From NCBI GenBank assembly GCA_035554115.1, contig DATMIW010000071.1, forward strand, positions 4,144 to 68,143: DNA of 64,000 bases, written 5' to 3'. The position numbers and the translations under genes are program-made. Below the pieces are notes generated by a model. It saw nothing but the letters and a program-made list of their open reading frames with translations, did not search any database and was not told the DNA's origin. This DNA comes from CAXTSE01 sp035554115 (lineage in GTDB: Bacteria > Actinomycetota > Actinomycetes > Actinomycetales > Microbacteriaceae). Numbering within the stretch: position 1 is the first letter of the stretch; every line of letters starts with the position of its first letter. This document shows, piece by piece, positions 8,641 through 16,675 of this stretch.

Positions 8641-8814
8641 ATGAAGGTTTTCGTCTTCCTGGTCGCGCTCGCATTCTTCGTGGGCTCCTTCCTCCTCTTC
8701 GGTTATGCATTCGCTGTTGAGGAGCAGTACCGTCTGGCGGTCTTCGGGTCCGGCATCCTTGCGGTTGCCGTGTCACTCGCGATTCCGTTCCACCTTCTCG
8801 GGAAGACCGACTAG
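8641..8814 (+). CDS. Small membrane protein, 57 aa
   Basis: A 57-residue ORF beginning MKVFVFLVALAFFVGSFLLF and ending HLLGKTD, with two hydrophobic stretches (about 2-24 and 32-52) separated by VEEQYRL: a likely two-helix membrane hairpin. TAGGCT lies 6 nt before the ATG with no Shine-Dalgarno, fitting leaderless translation. The charged inter-helix turn and clean stop before a converging gene argue that it is real. Function unknown. Confidence 0.68.
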   Translation: MKVFVFLVALAFFVGSFLLFGYAFAVEEQYRLAVFGSGILAVAVSLAIPFHLLGKTD

Positions 8815-8855
8815 CTTCGGCCAACGGCCGCTTCGCGGCACGGCCCGTGATCGCT

Positions 8856-9347
8856 CTAGCTGTGCTGCAGCACGCGAGCGACGAATGCGTCGACTCGGGT
8901 GCTCAGCACCTGGGCGCGGCGGGCGATCACCTCGGTGGGCGACGGCAGCATTTCGTATTGCGGGGGCGCGATCCGAATCAGTAGCGAGCAGGCGAGGTCA
9001 GCGCAGATATAAGTGCCCACCGAATCGCCACGCTCTCCCGCTTTGCCCGCGCGGGCCGCGCTGAACATGGTGACCTGGGTCGCGGGCTGAGGCGTATTGC
9101 ACAGCGAACAGACGGCCGCTCCGGGACGCAAGCGCACATCTGAGGCGCGCAGCACGATCCCGACAGGCTCTTCGCCGCGCCAATACACGAGATAGCCGCG
9201 CTGCGGGGAGCCGGGGTCGCGCCAGCCGAGGTATTCGCGGTCTCCCCAGACGGTTTCGTGCAGCCCGGGGAGAGGCATGGTCGCGGCATCCTCCGGGCCG
9301 GCGTTCACAAGACAGCCCCGGATGTCGGCTTCGGTCAGTTCTTTCAT
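8856..9347 (-). CDS. FBP-domain (EF-G-binding, FusB-like) protein
   Basis: 163 aa from the ATG at 9347. The sequence resembles the actinobacterial FBP family: an N-terminal helical part, ..LGWRDPGSPQRGYLVYW.. and a C-terminal treble-clef zinc site with CSLCN and a later ICADLACS. FusB-like proteins bind elongation factor G and help release it from stalled ribosomes, giving fusidic acid tolerance in staphylococci; an equivalent role here is inferred. A GTG at 9377 would add ten residues but has no ribosome binding site. Confidence 0.8.
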   Translation of the reverse strand: MKELTEADIRGCLVNAGPEDAATMPLPGLHETVWGDREYLGWRDPGSPQRGYLVYWRGEEPVGIVLRASDVRLRPGAAVCSLCNTPQPATQVTMFSAARAGKAGERGDSVGTYICADLACSLLIRIAPPQYEMLPSPTEVIARRAQVLSTRVDAFVARVLQHS

Positions 9348-9381
9348 GCTGCGTTCCAGCCTAAGCGCGCCGCGCACGCGG

Positions 9382-10023
9382 TCAGAGGCCGCGGTCCACC
9401 ATGTCGATCAGACGGGATGCCGTGACCGTCAGGCTGTCGTCATCAAGATCTCGCAGCGGACCTTCAAGAAAGAGCATCGCCAGGCCGTGGACCGATGACC
9501 ACGCAAGGAGTTCGGCACCGGGGCGGCGCTCCTCGGGCAGGGCCCCTGCCGCGACCAGCTCGTCGAGCGCGACCCCCAGCAGCTCGAAGGGGGTGCGTCC
9601 GCCCGGGCCGGCTTTGTCGGGGCTGAGCGCCGTGGCCAGGTCGGCCGGAACGGTGAAGGCCGTGCGGAAGAGTCCGGGTTCGTCACGGGCAAATTGGAGG
9701 TAACCCACCCCGACGGCGCGCAGGTGGGCGTGCGCCTGCGTGACGGCATCGAGCGAGGCGGGCGTGCGATCCCATTCCGCTTCGATAGCGGCCGCTGCGC
9801 TGCGGAGGGCACTGTCACTGACGGCATTCACGAGGGCCGTGCGATCGGCGAAATGTCGGTATGCGGCGTTGGGGGACACTCCGGCGCGACGGGTCGCTTC
9901 GCGCAGCACAACCGCATCCGGACCCCCTGCGCGGGCGAGCTCGACACCGGCCTCGAGCAGCGCCTGTCGGAGGTCGCCATGACGATAGCTTGAGCGCTGG
10001 ACGCGCGTGGGTGCGTGTGACAT
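9382..10023 (-). CDS. TetR/AcrR-family transcriptional repressor
   Basis: 213 aa. The N-terminal helix-turn-helix is clear: ALLEAGVELARAGGPDAVVL then REATRRAGVSPNAAYRHFAD. The C-terminal part (about 80-210) is a WHG/TetR_C-like ligand and dimer domain. The ATG at 10023 has TACGCT 7 nt upstream and no Shine-Dalgarno. It is divergent from the VOC-MFS-methyltransferase operon and a palindrome lies over its own -10 box, so it probably represses itself and the neighbouring operon; the MFS pump is the likely regulated target. Confidence 0.87.
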   Translation of the reverse strand: MSHAPTRVQRSSYRHGDLRQALLEAGVELARAGGPDAVVLREATRRAGVSPNAAYRHFADRTALVNAVSDSALRSAAAAIEAEWDRTPASLDAVTQAHAHLRAVGVGYLQFARDEPGLFRTAFTVPADLATALSPDKAGPGGRTPFELLGVALDELVAAGALPEERRPGAELLAWSSVHGLAMLFLEGPLRDLDDDSLTVTASRLIDMVDRGL

Positions 10024-10040
10024 TGTGGACAGCGTACACA
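10024..10040. promoter_or_regulatory. Candidate TetR operator over leaderless -10 box
   Basis: TGTGGACAGCGTACACA is an imperfect palindrome (6 of 7 arm positions match around a 3-bp centre). It begins directly before the TetR start codon and contains that gene's TACGCT box. Position and symmetry suggest autorepression and shared control with the divergent operon starting at 10083. Confidence 0.6.
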
Positions 10041-10082
10041 AGACGCATTGGAATCGATCAACCGGAATCGAAGGAGACCCTC

Positions 10083-10466
10083 ATGGTTGCCATCTCAGGC
10101 GGATACAGCGGATTCTCGGTAGACGATTTGGATGCGGCGCTCGCCTTCTACAGCGGCACGCTGGGTCTCGACTGTCGCCACGAAGAAAACGGCAACGGCC
10201 TCACGCTGCATCTCGGCACAACGGTGGTCTTCATCTACCCCAAGCCGAATCACGAACCGGCGAGCTACACCGCGCTCTATCTCGAGGTGCCCGATATCGA
10301 CGTTGCTGTCGATGAGCTGGAGGCCGCTGGCATTGAGCTCGAGCGCTACGAGGGAATGCCCCACGACGAGCGCGGCATTCTGCGCGGGATCGCCGCCCAT
10401 CGTGGTCCCGATATCGCCTGGTTTACCGACCCTGCCCGAAACATCATTGCCGTTCTGCATGGCTGA
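10083..10466 (+). CDS. VOC (glyoxalase/bleomycin-resistance fold) protein
   Basis: 127 aa, a single glyoxalase-like domain with paired beta-alpha-beta-beta-beta modules: SGFSVDDLDAALAFYSGTLG at the N-terminus, YLEVPDIDVAVDELEAAGI in the middle and WFTDPARNIIAVL at the end. Metal-binding residues are not fully recognisable, so the protein could be an enzyme or a ligand-binding resistance protein. AAGGAG lies 7 nt before the ATG. Its end overlaps the MFS gene by 8 nt, which suggests co-translation with a transporter. Confidence 0.85.
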   Translation: MVAISGGYSGFSVDDLDAALAFYSGTLGLDCRHEENGNGLTLHLGTTVVFIYPKPNHEPASYTALYLEVPDIDVAVDELEAAGIELERYEGMPHDERGILRGIAAHRGPDIAWFTDPARNIIAVLHG

Positions 10467-11754
10467 TCGGCGCCGTCTTCCCCCTGCCCTCCGCCCTTTC
10501 CGAATCGGGCAATATCGCATCCTGACGGTCGCGCTCGTGCTGTCCATGCTGGGTGCGGGCACCTGGCTGGTCGCTGTCGTCTTTGAGGTCCGCGCGCTCG
10601 GTGGTGGCCCGATTGAGCTCTCGTTTATTGCGACAGCAGCGGCGGTCGGCATTCTGGTCGCCGTTGTTTTCGGAGGGGTGGTCGCCGACCGGGTACCGCA
10701 AAAGCGAATCCTCGTGACCGTCGAGGCCACCAAGACGGTCACGATCGTGGTCATTGCCACATTGGCCCTCACCGGCAACATTGAGGTGTGGCATCTTGCC
10801 GTGGCCGGGGTGGTTCTCGGCCTCGCCGACGGCTTCTTCTATCCCGCCTATTCAGCGCTGCTGCCATCCGTGCTGCCCGCCGACGAGCTGTTGGCAGCCA
10901 ACGGCATCGAGGGGATGCTGCGGCCGACCATCATGCAGGCGCTCGGCCCGGTGGTCGCCGCGGCGGCTGTCGCCGTTGCATCTCCTGCCCTCGCGTTCGC
11001 GATTGTGGGAGTCGCGCAGGCTCTCGCCGTGGCGGGGTTGCTCTTTCTGCGACCGACGCGTGTGCGGCGTGACTTCGATGAGGCCGAGCAACAGAGGCAC
11101 CCGGTTGTTGGGTTCGTCGTCGACCTTCGAGAGGGTGTGCGCTACATCGCGAAGACACGGTGGTTGCTCGCGAGTCTGCTGAGCGCATCCGTGATCGTGT
11201 TCTTCATCATGGGTCCGATCGAGGTGCTGTTGCCCTTCGCGGTGACAGAACAGACCGGCGGGGGTGCCGCGGAGTTCGCCTTTGTGCTGGCCGCGTTCGG
11301 GGCGGGCGGCGCGATCAGCTCGATCGTCGTCGCATCCGTGCGGTTACCGCGTCGATATCTCACCGTCATGCTGATCGCGTGGGGTCTCGCCTCCGCGCCG
11401 CTCGCCGTGATTGGCGTGACCGACCAGCTGTGGGTCATGGCGCTCGCGGTGTTCACGGTGGGCGTCGGCTTCGGCGTGGCCCAGGTGATCTGGGGAACCA
11501 TCCTCCAGCGGCGCGTGCCGCCGGCCTTACTCGGGCGCATCTCGAGTCTCGACTTCTTTACAACTCTTGTGTTCATGCCGGTATCTATGGCCCTCGCGGG
11601 CCCGATCGGCGAAGCTATCGGGTTCGCCCCGACCTTCCTGCTAGCCGGGTTGGCACCTCCTGTGGTCACGGTTGTGGTGATCTTTGTCGCCCGGCTCGGT
11701 CGCGACGAGATAGCGAATCCGCTTCGCTCTGACCCAGTTCTCGGCGCCTCATGA
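10459..11754 (+). CDS. MFS transporter (MFS_3/enterobactin-exporter-like)
   Basis: 431 aa with 12 predicted membrane helices. The loop GGVVADRVPQKRIL between helices 2 and 3 is the MFS motif A, and MALAGPIGEAIGFAP occurs late. The protein is probably a proton-driven exporter. It overlaps the VOC gene by 8 nt and the methyltransferase gene by 4 nt (ATGA), and faces a TetR repressor: the usual layout of a repressor-controlled efflux operon. Substrate unknown. Confidence 0.85.
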   Translation: MADRRRLPPALRPFRIGQYRILTVALVLSMLGAGTWLVAVVFEVRALGGGPIELSFIATAAAVGILVAVVFGGVVADRVPQKRILVTVEATKTVTIVVIATLALTGNIEVWHLAVAGVVLGLADGFFYPAYSALLPSVLPADELLAANGIEGMLRPTIMQALGPVVAAAAVAVASPALAFAIVGVAQALAVAGLLFLRPTRVRRDFDEAEQQRHPVVGFVVDLREGVRYIAKTRWLLASLLSASVIVFFIMGPIEVLLPFAVTEQTGGGAAEFAFVLAAFGAGGAISSIVVASVRLPRRYLTVMLIAWGLASAPLAVIGVTDQLWVMALAVFTVGVGFGVAQVIWGTILQRRVPPALLGRISSLDFFTTLVFMPVSMALAGPIGEAIGFAPTFLLAGLAPPVVTVVVIFVARLGRDEIANPLRSDPVLGAS

Positions 11755-13286
11755 CACAGCGCGATCCGCACGCGATTGCCGCCTTGCGGGCTGACCTGAC
11801 GGCGGCGGGATACACGGTCGACGGGCTGACGGCGCTCTGGGGGCCCGAGGCGGGGTCCGCTCTCGAACGCGGAAACCGGGTGCCGGCCCGGCGTCGACTC
11901 GCGCAGCTCGAGAGTGCGACAGCCACCCTCGCAACGGCCTGGATCCTGGGGCTGCCCGTCAGCGAGGCCCACCTTTCGCGCGCCCTCCCCACGCTCGGCG
12001 TTGACGGCGCCATCGGGCTCGAGCTCTTCGAGCGCGCGGAAGTCGAGGGGCGCGGCGAGGCCGGGCACCTCTATCCGCTCGTCGACCTGCGCCCCTACGC
12101 CTTTCTTGACGCACGCGGGGCCGGCGAGTGGTGGATTGCGAGTGATCTAGGAGAGCTTGCCGTCGGAGTGCTGCGCACCGATCACGTCCTCGGCGTGGGT
12201 GGTGCCTCGATGACTCTCAGCGGGTTGATCATGCCTGGGCACATCGGGCGGGCGCTTGATCTGGGGACCGGATGCGGCATTCAGGCACTGCATCTGGCGC
12301 GCGAGGCCGAGCACGTCGTCGCGACGGATATCAGTGAGCGCGCCCTCGACTTCGCGCGGCTGAACGCGGCACTCAACGGAGTGGACTCAATCGAATTCCG
12401 TCTCGGCAGCCTTTTCGAGCCGGTCGCGGGCGAGACCTTCGACCGCATCGTGTCGAACCCGCCGTTCGTCATTACCCCGCGGGGTGCCGATGTTCCCGAA
12501 TACGAGTACCGCGACGGGGGAGCTGTGGGAGACGGATTGCTGATTGCTCTTATCGCCGACCTTGGCGACCATCTTGAGCCCGGGGGAGTCGCTCAGTTGC
12601 TCGGCAATTGGGAATACCGGCACGGATCTCCGGGCCTCGATGCGGTCGGAGCCCGGGCCCAGGCCGCCGGCCTCGACGCGTGGGTCATCGAGCGCGAGGT
12701 CGCCGATCCGGCTCGCTACGCCGAGACCTGGATCCGCGACGGGGGCACGCGCACCGATGCCGCCGATTTCGAGCGACTCGTGGGGGCCTGGCTCGACGAC
12801 TTCGAGCACCGCGGAGTCGAGAGCATCGGCTTCGGCTACCTTCAGCTGCGTCGACCGCTGAGCGGCGTGCGAAGCCTGCACCGGCTGGAACGGGTGGATG
12901 CGGCGCTCGGCACCGCCGGGTCCGGTCTCGGAGCGCAGGTGGCCGCCACCCTCGCCGCCCACGACGCGCAGCGCGCGCTCGACGATCGCGCTCTCGCCGC
13001 CGCACGGCTCACCGTCGCCCCCGATGTCACAGAAGAGCGCAGCCATTGGCCGGGCCAGGAACACCCCACGGTCATCACTCTGCGGCAGGGCGGCGGCTTG
13101 CGGCGCGAGGTGCGCGCGGGCACCGGACTCGCGGCCGTTGTCGGTGCCTGCGACGGCGAACTGCAGCTCGGGGCGATTATCTCGGCAGTCGCCGGCCTTG
13201 TGGAGGTCGACGAGACCGATCTGTCGGCCGAGCTTCTGCCCGAGATTCGCGAACTGCTGGTGACGGGCATGCTCCGCTTCGAGTGA
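11751..13286 (+). CDS. Class I SAM-dependent methyltransferase (DUF7059-type N-terminus)
   Basis: 511 aa. The central domain has the Rossmann motif ALDLGTGCGIQALHLA (about 165-180), VVATDISERALDFARLNA and IVSNPPFVITP. NPPF is the catalytic tetrad of N-methyltransferases acting on Gln/Asn or adenine/guanine (HemK, RsmC type). An N-terminal domain (about 1-150) and a long C-terminal domain (about 340-511) resemble the actinobacterial DUF7059/DUF7782 arrangement. Target not predictable. Its ATGA overlap with the MFS gene places it in the VOC-MFS operon. Confidence 0.85.
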   Translation: MTQRDPHAIAALRADLTAAGYTVDGLTALWGPEAGSALERGNRVPARRRLAQLESATATLATAWILGLPVSEAHLSRALPTLGVDGAIGLELFERAEVEGRGEAGHLYPLVDLRPYAFLDARGAGEWWIASDLGELAVGVLRTDHVLGVGGASMTLSGLIMPGHIGRALDLGTGCGIQALHLAREAEHVVATDISERALDFARLNAALNGVDSIEFRLGSLFEPVAGETFDRIVSNPPFVITPRGADVPEYEYRDGGAVGDGLLIALIADLGDHLEPGGVAQLLGNWEYRHGSPGLDAVGARAQAAGLDAWVIEREVADPARYAETWIRDGGTRTDAADFERLVGAWLDDFEHRGVESIGFGYLQLRRPLSGVRSLHRLERVDAALGTAGSGLGAQVAATLAAHDAQRALDDRALAAARLTVAPDVTEERSHWPGQEHPTVITLRQGGGLRREVRAGTGLAAVVGACDGELQLGAIISAVAGLVEVDETDLSAELLPEIRELLVTGMLRFE

Positions 13287-13358
13287 GTCACCGCTCAGCA
13301 CACGCTCAGTCACCCCCCAGTCCGCCGACGTACCGTGGCGAATTGGAGGACACACAGC

Positions 13359-13952
13359 ATGGGATTCCTAGATCGATTGTTCGGAGCCGATGACGCGGCA
13401 CCCGCTCCCGCCGCGCCTCGCCGGGCGCCGAGCGAGGACGAACGGGCACTTGCGCGCTATCGCTATCTGCTCCAGACCGCGCCCCCCGAGACGATCGAAC
13501 AGGTGCATGCCGAGGCCTTTGCAAAACTCACCGACGAGCAGCGCGCTCTCATATACGAAGAGCTGAGCAAGGGCGCCGGCACCGGAGAGCGACCCCTGTC
13601 CAGCGAACCGGCCACCCTGGCCCGTGCGGCGACACGTACCGAGATGCGCAATCCGGGAAGCCTGCAAAATGCGCTGGCGGGGCCGAGCTTCGGAAGCATG
13701 CTCGGCGCCTCCTTGCTCGGCAGCGTTGCGGGCTATGTTGTCGGATCGGCCCTGGTCAGCGCATTCCTCCCGTGGGACGCCGCGGGCTCCGACGGCGGCA
13801 ATGCAGACTCGGGTGCGGCCAATGCTGATGCAGCCGGCACCGATTCAGCGAATTCGGACGTGACTGGCACCGATGCGGCGGCCACAGATGTGACCGGTAC
13901 CGATTCCGCCCTCGGCGACTTCACCTCGGATTTCGGCGGCGACTTCTTCTAG
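13359..13952 (+). CDS. Hypothetical protein with one membrane segment and T/D/A-rich tail
   Basis: 197 aa from the ATG at 13359, chosen because TTGGAGGA ends 8 nt upstream. It starts MGFLDRLFGADDAAPAPAAP, has a charged helical region (ARYRYLLQTAPPETIEQVHAEAF), a Gly-rich membrane helix at about 109-129 and a tail of degenerate repeats such as GTDSANSDVTGTDAAATDVT. Unknown function; possibly a membrane-tethered acidic protein. The tail's 3' end runs into a 15-bp tandem repeat shared with the converging gene. Confidence 0.65.
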   Translation: MGFLDRLFGADDAAPAPAAPRRAPSEDERALARYRYLLQTAPPETIEQVHAEAFAKLTDEQRALIYEELSKGAGTGERPLSSEPATLARAATRTEMRNPGSLQNALAGPSFGSMLGASLLGSVAGYVVGSALVSAFLPWDAAGSDGGNADSGAANADAAGTDSANSDVTGTDAAATDVTGTDSALGDFTSDFGGDFF

Positions 13953-13974
13953 CTCCGGACCTTCTAGCTCCGGA
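13946..13974. repeat. 15-bp tandem repeat carrying both genes' stop codons
   Basis: CTTCTAGCTCCGGA occurs at 13946-13959 and again at 13961-13974. The TAG in the first copy ends the plus-strand gene (13950-13952), while the same CTA read on the other strand in the second copy ends the converging acyltransferase gene (13964-13966). One duplication thus supplies both stops. Confidence 0.7.
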
Positions 13975-15340
13975 GAGGAGCGGACGGACTGCCGTTGGGT
14001 GTCGCCAGCCGTGGCTCGAATTCGTCGGCGATGCGGGCTCCCCAGCGCAGGCCCCAGCGGCCGAGAATCAGGATCGCAATGCCGGTTCCGAGGGCGCCGG
14101 CGACCGCGATGGGCAGGTTCAGCAGGTACTCGACCTCGACGAACGGCGGAACGATAGTCAGCACACTCGCCAGCACGATGAACGCCCGTGGGGGTGTGCC
14201 TCCCAGCTCGCGGGGCACCTCCCAGCGGCCGACGAGAAGCGACAGCGCGAACAGGGCCGCGAGCACGAGCACGTAAACGAGGATGCGAGACCACCACCAG
14301 GGTGCGCTTCCCGGTGACGGGCTGGCTCCGGGTATGAGCAGCGACAGCCCGGCGAAGGTAATGATGAGCGGCAAATGCCAGAGGTAGATCGTCATGAGTC
14401 GTGTGCCGACCAGGAACACCACGGCCTTCGCTCCACGCGTGCGCATCACGGAGGTGAGCGGTCGCTTGACCAGTCGGAGGAATGCAGCCTGTGACAGACC
14501 GAGGAACACAAGAGGCAGCGTCGGCGGGTTGAGGTTCACCAGCATGTTGGTGTCGTAGGGACCGATGAGCGAAAGAGGCGCGAGAGCAGCGACACCGCCG
14601 AGCATGATCAGCACGAGTACCCAGGCGGGTCGACGGTCGAACCAGCCGTCCGCATAGAAGAAGCCGAACTGTTGCGCAAGGGGCCACACGAGGAACATGT
14701 TCGCGTAGCCGATCTGCGGGATCCCGGTGCCGTAGCGCAAGGCATCGACCACGATCACGGCCGCGAACAGCACCAGCACCGTGCGATAGGGGGCACGAGC
14801 ATGCCACCCCGCCAAAACCGGCACGAACACCTGGCATATTCCGTATGCCGCAATGAACCACAGCGGCGAGCCCGCACCGCCCACTATCGCGTCGATGAGG
14901 CCTCGATCAACGCCCAGAGCTGGAGCCACGATCAACACGGCGGCGCCGATGACCACGACGAAGAAGACGAAGAGTGGGAAGGCGGGCTGCGCGAGTCGCA
15001 GGATGCGGGCTGTCACATAATCCCGTCCGTCGCCTCCGCGGCGCTGCAGGCTTCGCCACGCGGTCAGACTCGCGAAGCCTCCCACGACAAAGAACAGGGG
15101 CATGATCTGGCCGACCCAGGTCACGCCCGTAAACCAGAACTGCTTTTCGAGAGGGCGGGTGACCGAGAGGGTCCCCGTCGCGTCCGTGCCGACCCCGACC
15201 TCGAGAAGATGGATGACGACGACCAGCAGGACGCAGAAGACGCGGGCCAGATCGAGGGTCAGGTCACGCTTCGAAAGGTCGATTGACGACTTCGCTGTCG
15301 CACCATGGGGAAGCGTGCTGGGCTTCGGGTTCGAGCTCAT
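13964..15340 (-). CDS. Acyltransferase family 3 membrane protein
   Basis: 458 aa with about ten membrane helices. The acyltransferase-3 fold shows near the N-terminus as LDLARVFCVLLVVVIHL with the conserved His in VVVIHL, then a hydrophobic bundle with FFVVGGFASLTAWRS. Members O-acylate polysaccharides or peptidoglycan-linked sugars using acyl-CoA; a small periplasmic domain is absent. Leaderless start: TAGAGT lies 6 nt before the ATG at 15340. Substrate unknown; a cell-envelope role is likely. Confidence 0.85.
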   Translation of the reverse strand: MSSNPKPSTLPHGATAKSSIDLSKRDLTLDLARVFCVLLVVVIHLLEVGVGTDATGTLSVTRPLEKQFWFTGVTWVGQIMPLFFVVGGFASLTAWRSLQRRGGDGRDYVTARILRLAQPAFPLFVFFVVVIGAAVLIVAPALGVDRGLIDAIVGGAGSPLWFIAAYGICQVFVPVLAGWHARAPYRTVLVLFAAVIVVDALRYGTGIPQIGYANMFLVWPLAQQFGFFYADGWFDRRPAWVLVLIMLGGVAALAPLSLIGPYDTNMLVNLNPPTLPLVFLGLSQAAFLRLVKRPLTSVMRTRGAKAVVFLVGTRLMTIYLWHLPLIITFAGLSLLIPGASPSPGSAPWWWSRILVYVLVLAALFALSLLVGRWEVPRELGGTPPRAFIVLASVLTIVPPFVEVEYLLNLPIAVAGALGTGIAILILGRWGLRWGARIADEFEPRLATPNGSPSAPLRS

Positions 15341-15496
15341 CCCGACACTCTAGAGGCCGCGTGGCCCCGAGCGCGGCTGGCGTGAGACTGATGTTTGCCA
15401 GGGGTTTTCCAGACTGGTGTTGCACGATGGCTGCAGTCATTCGCTGCTTACCCGTATGCGTTCGACCCCCTGACGCGCTTCCGCGCGTCCGCACGT

Positions 15497-15564
15497 GCCC
15501 GACCAGCTGCGCCCGACAGACTCTGCCCGACCAGACCTAGCCCGACACCCGTGCTCGACCAGGA
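15497..15564. repeat. Five degenerate ~14-bp tandem repeats (GCCCGACC-type)
   Basis: Copies of GCCCGACCAGACyt-like units begin at about 15497, 15511, 15525, 15540 and 15553, in a 239-bp gap between the acyltransferase and the M23-peptidase genes. They lie just upstream of the GTG at 15580, so they could affect expression of the peptidase. No ORF or known site was recognised in the rest of the gap. Confidence 0.55.
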
Positions 15565-15579
15565 AGTGCTTTTCTCTTC

Positions 15580-16365
15580 GTGACATCCCGACGTTCTTCT
15601 TTTGTGCATTCGCCCCGAACTGATCGGGTTGCGGCACGATCTCGACGACGGATCCGCGAAGAGGCAGGGGTCCGTCGGTCGGTCTCGAGGCACCGTGCGG
15701 ACTCAAGCCACCGGGAGCAGCGCCCGAGTGGCGGCGCCGTTTCGTCTCACTATGGGCCCGGCTTCCTGCGCCTCAACAGGCGTCGTCTGGCCATTGCCGC
15801 AGCCGCCATCAGTTTCATCACGCTGAGCATTCAAGAGCTTCCGGCGTATGCCGCGCCCGCCGAGCACCGTGTATCGGTCGCGGGCGGACAGTCGTTCGCC
15901 GTTGATGCCTCGGCCGAACAGCCGTCGACCCGTGAAGACACCTTTGGCGTCACGGTGTTCACGCCGCTGCAATGGCCCGTCGACCCGTCGAGTCGTATTA
16001 GCAAGCCGTTCCGCGAGGGATCGCATCACGGCGTCGACCTGCTTCCCGGCGTGGGCACACCCGTTGAGGCGATAGCAGACGGCGTCGTCGTCGAGTCCGA
16101 GTACTCAGGAGCACTCGGCCAACACGTGATCATTCAGCACATCGTCGACGGCAAGATGGTGCAGAGCGTCTACGGTCATATGCAGGCCGAGAATGTTCCC
16201 GTTGCAGCCGGCGACAAGGTCTTACGCGGCGAGGTGATCGGTCATGTCGGCAGCACGGGCGCGAGCACCGGTCCGCATCTGCACTTCGGCATCCTGCCCG
16301 ACGGCGGAGACCCGGTCGAGCCCATCGCATGGATGAAAGCGCACGTCAACGAGCCGATGGTTTAG
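15580..16365 (+). CDS. M23-family metallopeptidase (LytM-like)
   Basis: 261 aa. After a basic N-terminal stretch of about 60 residues comes a hydrophobic segment (LAIAAAAISFITLSIQELPA) ending in AYAA, a signal peptide or membrane anchor. The catalytic domain at about 135-255 has SHHGVDLLPGVGTPVEAIADG and THLHFG-type motif PHLHFGIL: the HxxxD and HxH Zn ligands of LytM/M23 peptidases that cut peptidoglycan cross-links. A GTG at 15580 gives the start; no strong ribosome binding site is seen. The long basic leader is unusual and the true start may be internal. Confidence 0.85.
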   Translation: MTSRRSSFVHSPRTDRVAARSRRRIREEAGVRRSVSRHRADSSHREQRPSGGAVSSHYGPGFLRLNRRRLAIAAAAISFITLSIQELPAYAAPAEHRVSVAGGQSFAVDASAEQPSTREDTFGVTVFTPLQWPVDPSSRISKPFREGSHHGVDLLPGVGTPVEAIADGVVVESEYSGALGQHVIIQHIVDGKMVQSVYGHMQAENVPVAAGDKVLRGEVIGHVGSTGASTGPHLHFGILPDGGDPVEPIAWMKAHVNEPMV

Positions 16366-16574
16366 AGGTGCGTCTGGCTGAGCATCGCGACCGCAGTGGG
16401 CAAGTCGAGTGACTGCCCGATCTCGACCGCCTTGCTGTAGTTCTCCCCCAGCAGGCTGACGTACACGGTGTCGCAGACCCGCACGAAGCCGACAGTGGTC
16501 GCGCCTTCTCTAACCCGGTGAACGGTGTCCGAAAATTCGGTCACGCTGATCGGAGAGATGTTGGTTATCGTCAT
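16362..16574 (-). CDS. Hypothetical 70-aa protein
   Basis: Starts MTITNISPISVTEFSDTVHR, with no signal peptide or recognisable motif, and ends TAVAMLSQTHL. GAGGAG lies about 6 nt before the ATG at 16574, a real ribosome binding site. The 3' end overlaps the M23-peptidase gene by 4 nt on the opposite strand, an unusual tail-to-tail overlap. Unknown function. Confidence 0.6.
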   Translation of the reverse strand: MTITNISPISVTEFSDTVHRVREGATTVGFVRVCDTVYVSLLGENYSKAVEIGQSLDLPTAVAMLSQTHL

Positions 16575-16675
16575 CGCAGCTCCTCACCACCCTAGAAGTG
16601 TCTGTCTCCCCCTATAACACACCCATTCCTCGTAAAGGGATAGAGGGTCGAGGGAATTGCTCAGATAACGTACGG

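Noticed and set aside
15497..15564. The repeat array as a CRISPR.
   Set aside because: Units are 13-15 bp with no spacers of constant length and no cas genes nearby.
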